6,875 nt of DNA from Aquifex sp. GTDB lineage: Bacteria; Aquificota; Aquificia; Aquificales; Aquificaceae. The notes below the pieces were generated by a model, which had not been told where the DNA came from, made no database searches, and worked only from the letters and a program-made list of their open reading frames with translations. A program made the position numbers and the translations under genes. The stretch spans positions 1 through 6,875 of the forward strand of contig QNXQ01000207.1 of NCBI GenBank assembly GCA_003978875.1, written 5' to 3'. This document shows, one piece after another, positions 1-5,671 of the stretch; position 1 is the first letter of the stretch, and every line of letters begins with the position of its first letter.

Positions 1-711
1 CTTGTCTTTTACGTATCCTACAGCTCTAACTAGGTATTCCCTTTCATTGATTTCCACATATTTTCCACCCGTTTCAAGATTTGTTTTTTTGATAGCCCTG
101 TATAAGTCTGAAAGGGAAATTCCGTACTGATACAGTTTTTCGGGTTTAACTAAAATCCTGTACTCTTTTTCAAAACCGCCAACTGAAGCTACTTCCGCCA
201 CATCGGGAACAGACAGCAGAGCATATTTTATGTAAAAGTTCTGCAAAGCCCAAAGCTCATCAAGGGTTCGTTTGTCCGATAGGAGAACGTACTGGTACAC
301 CCATCCAACACCTGTAGCATCGGGCCCGAGTTGAATATCCGCTTCTTTAGGTAATTGACTCCTTATAGTGGCAAGTTTTTCTAATACCCTACTTCTTGCC
401 CAGTAAAGGTCCGTACCGTCTTCGAATATTACGAAAACAAGTGAGTAATTCGGGACAGAATACCCTCTTACCGTCTTTACCTTTGGAACACCCATCATAT
501 TGGTTACTAAGGGGTATGTTAGCTGGTCTTCTATTACTTGAGGGACTTGCCCTATCCACTTAGAGTAAATAATTACCTGAACATCGGACAGGTCAGGGAT
601 TGCATCTATGGGTGTTTTCTTCAGCGAGTAGTAGCCGTAAAGCAGGATAAAAAGGGAAGCGAAAAGAATTGCAACTCTGTTCTTTAAAATAAACTCCGTT
701 AATCTTTCCAT
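1..711 (-). CDS. cusA: CusA/CzcA-family heavy-metal RND efflux pump, N-terminal part (3' end outside window)
   Basis: This is the first 237 residues of an inner-membrane RND pump that, in this family, uses proton flow to move Cu(I)/Ag(I) or other metal ions from the periplasm through a tripartite complex to the outside. The reading frame is open to the window edge; full-length family members are over 1000 residues. Residues 12-29 form the first membrane helix. Family-typical stretches follow: TPIDAIPDLSDVQVII (33-48), the porter-domain region GQVPQVIEDQLTYPL (54-68), FEDGTDLYWARSRVLE (96-111), LGPDATGVGW (128-137) and VPDVAEVASVGG (168-179). These match the heavy-metal (HME) branch, not the multidrug branch. 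The ATG at 711 has a strong ribosome binding site and the protein begins as CusA does. It lies 18 bases after the stop of a copper ATPase on the same strand, so the two are probably co-transcribed. The metal-binding methionines lie in the missing part, so Cu/Ag rather than Zn/Co/Ni is inferred from the match and the neighbour. Confidence 0.93.
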   Translation of the reverse strand, partial: MERLTEFILKNRVAILFASLFILLYGYYSLKKTPIDAIPDLSDVQVIIYSKWIGQVPQVIEDQLTYPLVTNMMGVPKVKTVRGYSVPNYSLVFVIFEDGTDLYWARSRVLEKLATIRSQLPKEADIQLGPDATGVGWVYQYVLLSDKRTLDELWALQNFYIKYALLSVPDVAEVASVGGFEKEYRILVKPEKLYQYGISLSDLYRAIKKTNLETGGKYVEINEREYLVRAVGYVKDK

Positions 712-722
712 CTCTCCACCTC
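712..722 (-). promoter_or_regulatory. Ribosome binding site of the RND pump gene
   Basis: Read on the minus strand, the 11 bases before the ATG are GAGGTGGAGAG. GAGGTG pairs fully with the 3' end of 16S rRNA and sits 5 bases before the ATG at 711. This fixes the pump's start. It is the best Shine-Dalgarno sequence I see in the window, and it fills most of the 18-base gap after the ATPase stop, so the pump has its own strong ribosome entry. Confidence 0.75.
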
Positions 723-729
723 AAAACAT

Positions 730-2742
730 TTAAATGAGTTCCCTTTTCATCAACATGGCGTTAAGAGCAACTATTACTGTACTTGCACTCATAAAAACAG
801 CACCGATAGCAGGCTTTAATACTATTCCGATGGGAGCACCCAGTCCCATAGCGAGGGGAATGGTTATCACGTTGTATCCCAAAGCCCAAAATAGGTTCTG
901 ATACATTTTCTTTACCGTAAGTTCAGAAAGTCTAATAACATCCACTACGTTTCTTGGGTCATTTTTAACAAGTATTATGTCGGCGCTTTCTATGGCTACA
1001 TCAGTTCCAGAACCTATTGCTATGCCTATATCCGCTTGAACCAAGGCCGGGGCATCGTTTATACCATCCCCCACCATGGCCACCTTAAATCCCCTTTCCT
1101 GGAGTTCCTTTATTTTTTGAGATTTTTCATGAGGGAGAACTCTTGCGAAGAACTCGTCTATTTTAAGTTCTTTAGCTACGTTTTCCGCTACTTTCTCATC
1201 ATCACCAGTAATCATAATTATCTTCTTCCCCATTCTTTTTAGTTCCCTTATAGCTTCAAAGGATTCCTTTCTTATCTTGTCCGATAAGGCTATTGCCCCT
1301 ACTAATTCTCGGTCTACCGCAACGAATATTACCGTATTTCCCTTAGATAATACTTCTTCAGATTTCCTTAAAATTTCTTCTTTGAGCTTTACTTCCTTTT
1401 CCCTTAAAAAGTCAATATTTCCTATGAAAATTTCTTTTCCCTCGAATCTGGCGTAGATACCTTTCCCGGGAAAAGCCTTAAAGTCCTGTACACTTTCAGG
1501 GTGAATTCCGTTTTCTACAGCGTAATCAACTACCGCTTTAGCCAAACTGTGTTCCGAATAGCCTTCTACCGAAGCAACAATTTTTAAAAACTCTTTTTTG
1601 TCAATAGAATTTATTATTTTGCTTATTCCGAATTTTCCTTCCGTCAGCGTTCCCGTTTTATCAAAAACTATCACATTAACGTCTTTTGCTCTTTCAAGAG
1701 CTAACCTATTTCTGATAAGAATTCCCTTTTTGGCAGAGTAAGAAGTGGATATGGAAACTACGAGAGGAATGGCCAGTCCCAAGGCGTGAGGACAGGATAT
1801 AACCATAACCGTAATGGCTCTCTCAACGGCAAACGCTGTATTTCCGCTAATAAATTGCCAAATGGTAAAAGAGAGACCACCTGCGATAATCGCTATTATT
1901 GTGAGATAAAAAGCTGCTTTATCCGCAAGATTTTGAAGCTCTGTTTTAGATTCTTGAGCTTCTTTAATTAACTTCATTACCTGGCTCAGATAGCTATCTT
2001 CTCCCGTTTTCTCTACCTGTACCTTTAAAGAACCTTCGAGGTTTACAGCTCCCGCAATAACTTTATCACCTACCTTTTTCGGAACAGGTTTTGATTCTCC
2101 TGTGAGCAGAGATTCATCAACGTAAGTAATACCCTCTACAACTACTCCGTCCGCGGGAATTTTCTCACCGGGCTTTACAAGCACTTTATCGCCAGGCTTT
2201 AAACTGGATACCGGAACTTCTATGATTTCTTTTCCCTTTATAAGGTTTGCCTTTGTTGGCATAAGCTTTACAAGTTCTTCTAAGGCTCTCCCTGCACCCA
2301 AAACCGATTTCATTTCAATCCAGTGTCCCCAAAGCATTATGGCTATAAGGGTGGTGATTTCCCAGAAGAAAGAAGCCCTTCCCGAGAAGAAAGCAAATAA
2401 ACTGTATACATAGGCCACCGTTATGGCAAGAGCCACGAGAGTCATCATCCCGGGTTTTCTCTTTTTTATCTCAAGAACAGAACCTTTTATGAAAAAACTT
2501 CCTCCGTATATGAAAACGACAGTTGAAAGGATTAAAACCAAGTAATTGGAAAAGGGAATATCTGGAATTTTTAAAAAATCTCTTATTCCTTCGGAGAGTA
2601 TAACCACAGGGATAGAGAGGAGAGTGGTAATTATAGCTTTCAGCTTAATTTCATCTACATCGTGATGGCGTTTATGTTCTCGTTTAGGATGCTCACTGTG
2701 GATTGTATGATGGACTTGATGTGATGTATTGTGCATTTTCAT
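730..2742 (-). CDS. copB: CopB-type (P1B-3) copper-exporting P-type ATPase
   Basis: This is an inner-membrane ATPase that exports copper from the cytoplasm. The protein has 670 residues. A His-rich tail (9 His in the first 27 residues) replaces the usual CxxC metal-binding domain. Eight membrane helices can be placed near 33-52, 66-85, 100-119, 124-145, 276-297, 305-330, 614-636 and 640-663. Catalytic motifs are the actuator TGES (214-217), phosphorylation site DKTGT (D361), SEH (396-398), TGD (512-514) and GDGIND (558-563). The transport motif is CPH (317-319), with YN at 623-624 and MSAST at 651-655; this set marks subgroup P1B-3. The A. aeolicus CPH ATPase CtrA3 is a characterised relative, reported to be Cu(II)-stimulated. 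The SEHP loop reads SEHS, a Pro-to-Ser change beside the nucleotide-site His. The start is ambiguous: ATG codons at 2742 and 2736 share the weak GTGGGGT site, and the second is better spaced. It is the first visible gene of the operon with the RND pump. Confidence 0.95.
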   Translation of the reverse strand: MKMHNTSHQVHHTIHSEHPKREHKRHHDVDEIKLKAIITTLLSIPVVILSEGIRDFLKIPDIPFSNYLVLILSTVVFIYGGSFFIKGSVLEIKKRKPGMMTLVALAITVAYVYSLFAFFSGRASFFWEITTLIAIMLWGHWIEMKSVLGAGRALEELVKLMPTKANLIKGKEIIEVPVSSLKPGDKVLVKPGEKIPADGVVVEGITYVDESLLTGESKPVPKKVGDKVIAGAVNLEGSLKVQVEKTGEDSYLSQVMKLIKEAQESKTELQNLADKAAFYLTIIAIIAGGLSFTIWQFISGNTAFAVERAITVMVISCPHALGLAIPLVVSISTSYSAKKGILIRNRLALERAKDVNVIVFDKTGTLTEGKFGISKIINSIDKKEFLKIVASVEGYSEHSLAKAVVDYAVENGIHPESVQDFKAFPGKGIYARFEGKEIFIGNIDFLREKEVKLKEEILRKSEEVLSKGNTVIFVAVDRELVGAIALSDKIRKESFEAIRELKRMGKKIIMITGDDEKVAENVAKELKIDEFFARVLPHEKSQKIKELQERGFKVAMVGDGINDAPALVQADIGIAIGSGTDVAIESADIILVKNDPRNVVDVIRLSELTVKKMYQNLFWALGYNVITIPLAMGLGAPIGIVLKPAIGAVFMSASTVIVALNAMLMKRELI

Positions 2743-2769
2743 TACCCCACTGTTTAAGAAGATAAGAAG

Positions 2770-2788
2770 AAGCTCTGTTAAAGAGCTT
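2770..2788. repeat. Perfect inverted repeat, 7-base arms and 5-base spacer
   Basis: AAGCTCT (2770-2776) and AGAGCTT (2782-2788) are exact reverse complements separated by GTTAA. The repeat lies 28 bases upstream of the copper ATPase start. It could be an operator for a metal-responsive repressor or activator, or a hairpin in the leader RNA of the ATPase message. On the minus strand it is followed by a pyrimidine-rich stretch with interrupted Ts, so an intrinsic terminator is less likely. The symmetry is seen; any role is inference. Confidence 0.45.
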
Positions 2789-2794
2789 TGTTTA

Positions 2795-2806
2795 TTTAAC
2801 GTTAAA
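2795..2806. repeat. 12-base perfect palindrome in divergent promoter region
   Basis: TTTAACGTTAAA reads the same on both strands. It lies 6 bases from the inverted repeat at 2770-2788 and 21 bases before the plus-strand GTG start, where a dimeric regulator could affect both operons. AT-rich DNA makes short palindromes fairly common, so this may be chance. Confidence 0.3.
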
Positions 2807-2827
2807 ATGCCTTTAAAATAAATTTCG

Positions 2828-3799
2828 GTGGAGAGGGTATTTAAGCTTGCAGAAAAGTTAGGCGCACGCGTAGTTCAAACTCATACGTCCTGGGTTTTAA
2901 TCCTTTCCGACGTGGTTTACAAGATTAAAAAACCGGTAAACTTCGGCTTCTTGGATTACTCTACTTTAGAAAAGAGAAAGGAAATGTGTTATAAGGAAGT
3001 GGATTTGAATCGGAGATTATGCAAATGGATTTATTTAGGTGTGGTTCCCATAAGTGAAGAAAACGGTGAGTGGATTGTTGAAAAGGATACTAACGTTGTA
3101 GAATATGCCGTGAAAATGAGAAAAATTCCAGAAGATAGAGTACTTTCCAATAGACTGGATAGTTCAACAAAAGAGGATTTAATAAAGGTAGCACTGACAG
3201 TTGCAGACTTTCACCAAAAGGCAAAAAGAGTTGATGAGTTCGGGAAGATTGAGATTATGAAATTTAACACCGATGAAAACTTTTCCCAAACGGAGAAATA
3301 TATAGGAATAACAATAAATAAGAAAGATTACGAATTTATCAAGGATAAAACCAATAGGTTTTACGAAGTTTACAAGGATTTGTTTGAAAAAAGAATAAGC
3401 GAGGGTAAGATTAGAGACGGTCATGGAGATATAAGAACAGAACATGTGGCCTTTTTAGAGGAAGGTATATGTATTTTTGACTGTATCGAGTTTAATGACC
3501 GTTTTAGATACGGTGATGTTCTAAACGACATGTGTTTCCTTTCCATGGAACTGAAATACTTCGGAAGAGAGGATTTGGCAAAAGCGTATGAAGAGGCATA
3601 CAGAGAATTTACAAAGGACGAAGATTTTGAAATTATGCTCCCCTTCTTCAAATGCTACAGGGCTTACGTTCGAGGCAAAGTAAATTCTTTCCTTCTCGAT
3701 GACCCCAGTTTGAAAGAAGAGGAAAAAAAGGAAGCAAAAGCAAGGGCGGAAAAGTTCTTTAAGTTAGCAAAGAAGTATGCTGAATCTATACCATTATGA
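2828..3799 (+). CDS. Aminoglycoside-phosphotransferase-like (COG2187-type) kinase-fold protein, substrate unknown
   Basis: This 323-residue protein belongs to the protein-kinase-like phosphotransferase fold. Visible elements: THTSWV (18-23) and VVYKIKKPVNFGFLDYST (29-46), the family's N-lobe strand with the probable ATP-contacting Lys near 32-35; a possible helix-C Glu at 57; the catalytic loop HGDIRTEH (199-206) with catalytic Asp 201; and IFDCIEF (216-222) with the probable metal-binding Asp 218. The Asn usually found in the catalytic loop (HGDxxxxN) is replaced by His 206. COG2187-like proteins are often fused to a C-terminal P-loop kinase domain; here the chain ends in a Lys/Glu-rich helix with no Walker A motif, so it is a stand-alone version. 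The GTG start follows an in-frame stop (2819-2821) by two codons and has no upstream Shine-Dalgarno, so the first residues are uncertain. It leads an operon and overlaps hemD by 4 bases (ATGA). Nothing ties it to antibiotic resistance. Confidence 0.8.
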   Translation: MERVFKLAEKLGARVVQTHTSWVLILSDVVYKIKKPVNFGFLDYSTLEKRKEMCYKEVDLNRRLCKWIYLGVVPISEENGEWIVEKDTNVVEYAVKMRKIPEDRVLSNRLDSSTKEDLIKVALTVADFHQKAKRVDEFGKIEIMKFNTDENFSQTEKYIGITINKKDYEFIKDKTNRFYEVYKDLFEKRISEGKIRDGHGDIRTEHVAFLEEGICIFDCIEFNDRFRYGDVLNDMCFLSMELKYFGREDLAKAYEEAYREFTKDEDFEIMLPFFKCYRAYVRGKVNSFLLDDPSLKEEEKKEAKARAEKFFKLAKKYAESIPL

Positions 3800-4491
3800 A
3801 AATAATTCTCACACGTGAAGAAGAAGACATAGGGAAAGATAAAAAGCTTTTTGAGAAGGAAGGTTTTACAGTTATAGAGCTTCCTCTAATAAAAGCTACT
3901 GCTCTGGACTTTAAACTTCCCTCGAGAGATTATGACTATATAGTTTTCCAAAGCAAGCGTGCAATCAAATATTTCCTTGAAAAGGAAGAAATTGTAGATA
4001 AAGCAAAAATCGTTGCAGTAGGAAAAAAAACAGCTGAGGAGCTCAGAAATTACGGCTACAAAGCTGATTTAATACCCGACGAGGAAAACGTACAAGGACT
4101 CATAAGGCTATTTAAGAAACTTCAAAAGGGAAAAGTGCTAATTCCTCGTTCAAAAATAGGAAGAAATGAATTAATTGAATTCCTCAGAAGAGAAAACTTT
4201 ACCGTTTTTCCGGTAAACGTGTATACGGTAGAACCCGTGCTTTACGATGAGAGGTTTCTACTTGAAAAACTTAAGGGAGATTTTATAGTATTTCACAGCC
4301 CTTCCGCGGTTAAAGCCTTTTTTGCAAATTTGCAAAAGCACGGGATTGGTAAGGAAAAACTCAATCTCAAATACATAGCTATAGGAAAAACTACAAAAGA
4401 GAGTCTTTACCGTTTTAACGTCAAAGATGTTCTCATGCCTCAAAAGCCCAGCACAGAACACATCATTAAACTGTTAAAATCTATGGCATGA
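3796..4491 (+). CDS. hemD: Uroporphyrinogen-III synthase
   Basis: This cytoplasmic enzyme closes hydroxymethylbilane to uroporphyrinogen III, flipping ring D, on the route to haem, sirohaem and cobalamin. The protein has 231 residues, near the usual 240-260. HemD is poorly conserved, so the call rests on a pattern of short motifs in order: LTR near the N-terminus (5-7), FQSKRAIKYF (51-60), VAVGKKTAEEL (73-83), PRSKIGRNEL (117-126), VYTVEP (142-147), FHSPSAVKAF (166-175), AIGKTTKESL (195-204) and a terminal PSTEHIIKLL (218-227). The paired SxxA and VGxxT elements reflect the two-domain, duplicated HemD fold. The ATG at 3796 overlaps the previous stop as ATGA, and the gene's own stop overlaps lpxC in the same way, so its translation is probably coupled on both sides. 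No other haem gene is present in the window. Confidence 0.9.
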   Translation: MKIILTREEEDIGKDKKLFEKEGFTVIELPLIKATALDFKLPSRDYDYIVFQSKRAIKYFLEKEEIVDKAKIVAVGKKTAEELRNYGYKADLIPDEENVQGLIRLFKKLQKGKVLIPRSKIGRNELIEFLRRENFTVFPVNVYTVEPVLYDERFLLEKLKGDFIVFHSPSAVKAFFANLQKHGIGKEKLNLKYIAIGKTTKESLYRFNVKDVLMPQKPSTEHIIKLLKSMA

Positions 4492-5363
4492 ATCTTGCAA
4501 TTAAAAAATACGGTATGGTAAGAGAAAAAACTATAGGAGAAACTTTAAGCTTCGAAGGAATAGGAATACACACGGGCGAAAAGACAAGAATAGTGCTTCA
4601 TCCGGAAGAAGAAGGAAAAGGTGTAAGGTTTTATAAAGAAGGAATCTTTATTCCGGCTAACTATAGATTCGTAGTAAATACAAACCACTCCACGGATTTA
4701 GGAAGGGAAGGAGTAGTTATAAAAACAGTTGAACACCTTCTTGCGGTTTTACATTTGCTTGAGATTACAAATTTAACCGTAGAAGTAAAGGGTCCAGAAA
4801 TTCCTATACTGGATGGAAGCGGACAAGAATTCTACGAGGTTTTGAAAGATTCCACGGTCTACCAAAATAGAGAAATTGAATACTTTGAAATAAAGGATAC
4901 CGTTGAAATTCTCAACGGAAAAGCTTACGTAAAGGCTGAACCTTCTGAATCTCTTGAGATAACCTACGAAGGTGAATTTAATAACTTCCTCGGAAAGCAA
5001 AGTTTTACCTTCCTTGAAGGAAATGAAGAAGAAATTGTTTTAGCAAGAACCTTTTGTTTTGATTGGGAAATAGAGTATATAAAAAAGGCAGGCTTAGGAA
5101 AAGGTGGAAGCCTGGAAAACACACTGGTTCTTGGTAAGGAAAAAGTCTATAATCCTGATGGATTAAGATTTAAAGATGAACCTGTAAGACATAAAGTATT
5201 CGATATAGTGGGGGATTTATACCTATTGGGAAAACCCGTAAAGGGAAAAATTTACTCCTTCAGAGGAGGTCATAGTTTAAACTACAAGCTCGTTAAAAAA
5301 CTCGCTGAAATTGAGAAATCTCAGAGACTCAAAATAAAAGAGGTAGCACAATACACAGCATGA
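4488..5363 (+). CDS. lpxC: UDP-3-O-acyl-N-acetylglucosamine deacetylase (LpxC)
   Basis: LpxC is a zinc-dependent cytoplasmic enzyme that removes the acetyl group from UDP-3-O-acyl-GlcNAc, the committed step of lipid A synthesis. The protein has 291 residues in the two-domain LpxC fold. Visible motifs: SFEGIGIHTG (21-30), NHSTDLG (66-72), TVEH with catalytic Glu 82 and zinc ligand His 83, PILDGSG (106-112), ARTFCF (186-191), RHKVFD (234-239) with zinc ligands His 235 and Asp 239 plus Lys 236, and RGGHSLN (259-265) with catalytic His 262. All key residues are present. Start: the ATG at 4488 forms an ATGA overlap with hemD, but an ATG at 4515 (residue 10) would give 282 residues and align end to end with the A. 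aeolicus protein as I recall it. Neither has a clear Shine-Dalgarno; coupling favours 4488 and homology favours 4515. It is followed by another ATGA overlap with the small receiver-like gene. Confidence 0.97.
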   Translation: MNLAIKKYGMVREKTIGETLSFEGIGIHTGEKTRIVLHPEEEGKGVRFYKEGIFIPANYRFVVNTNHSTDLGREGVVIKTVEHLLAVLHLLEITNLTVEVKGPEIPILDGSGQEFYEVLKDSTVYQNREIEYFEIKDTVEILNGKAYVKAEPSESLEITYEGEFNNFLGKQSFTFLEGNEEEIVLARTFCFDWEIEYIKKAGLGKGGSLENTLVLGKEKVYNPDGLRFKDEPVRHKVFDIVGDLYLLGKPVKGKIYSFRGGHSLNYKLVKKLAEIEKSQRLKIKEVAQYTA

Positions 5364-5671
5364 AAGTATTCCTTTACGATACTAACCTGATTATATCTTC
5401 AAAAATAAAAAATCAATTAAAAGCCTTAGGAGCTCAGTTGGTAAATAGAGAAAACGTTGATGAAGATTGTATAGCCCTTGTTAATCTAGAATCACCTAAA
5501 GGCCTTGAAATATCCAAAGAACTAAAGGAAAAAGGAGTAAAGGTTATAGGATACTGCGGCCACAAAAACCTTTCATTAATACAGCAAGCGCAGAATTTAG
5601 GTGTGGACTTAGTTGTTCCTAACAGTCAGGTGGCAACAAACTTGGTAAATGTTTTGAAGGAGTTAAGTTAA
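5360..5671 (+). CDS. Small receiver-like (CheY-fold) protein lacking the phospho-acceptor Asp, function unknown
   Basis: This 103-residue protein has the spacing of a stand-alone response-regulator receiver domain: strand 1 with acidic turn (KVFLYDTN, 2-9), strand 3 (CIALVNLESP, 37-46), a helix like that after the phosphosite (GLEISKELKEKG, 48-59), strand 4 (VKVIGYCGH, 60-68), and AQNLGVDLVVPNS (77-89) matching the usual GADDYLxKPF end. By this alignment the phosphorylated Asp is Asn 42 (N-x-x-x-P, where D-x-x-x-P is expected), one of the two acidic metal ligands is Tyr 6 (Asp 7 remains), the Thr/Ser switch is Cys 66, and the conserved Lys before Pro 87 is Val 86. It is therefore predicted to be a pseudo-receiver that is not phosphorylated in the normal way. 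The alignment is by eye, so the fold is likely but not proven. It overlaps lpxC by 4 bases (ATGA), and its end overlaps the convergent bioC by 9 bases. It has no output domain. Confidence 0.72.
   Translation: MKVFLYDTNLIISSKIKNQLKALGAQLVNRENVDEDCIALVNLESPKGLEISKELKEKGVKVIGYCGHKNLSLIQQAQNLGVDLVVPNSQVATNLVNVLKELS

Larger units (their letters stand above)
2743..2827. promoter_or_regulatory. Divergent intergenic region, likely promoters of the metal-efflux operon (minus) and the kinase-like/hemD/lpxC operon (plus)
   Basis: This 85-base AT-rich gap is the only substantial non-coding stretch in the window and separates two divergent operons, so it should hold promoters for both. On the plus strand, TAAAAT at 2803-2808 and 2814-2819 each differ from the -10 consensus by one base, but no good -35 box sits at proper distance. 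On the minus strand, TTAACA (2781-2776) resembles a -35 box, without a clear -10 partner. The region also contains a perfect inverted repeat (2770-2788) and a 12-base palindrome (2795-2806). Promoter function is inferred from gene layout; exact boxes are not established. Confidence 0.55.

Noticed and set aside
682..693. 12-base direct repeat CTTTAAAATAAA, also at 2811-2822
   Set aside because: One copy lies in the coding start of the RND pump and the other in the promoter gap; the sequence is very AT-rich, so a chance match is likely.
1036..2413. Several short plus-strand open frames within the copper ATPase gene
   Set aside because: They are antisense shadows of a conserved P-type ATPase and show no protein-like motifs.
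2770..2788. Intrinsic terminator
   Set aside because: The stem is only 7 base pairs and no run of Ts follows on either strand; the position upstream of two divergent starts fits an operator or leader hairpin better.
2828..3799. Antibiotic-resistance aminoglycoside phosphotransferase
   Set aside because: The similarity is to the general kinase-like fold and the COG2187 family. The operon context is housekeeping, with no mobile element nearby.
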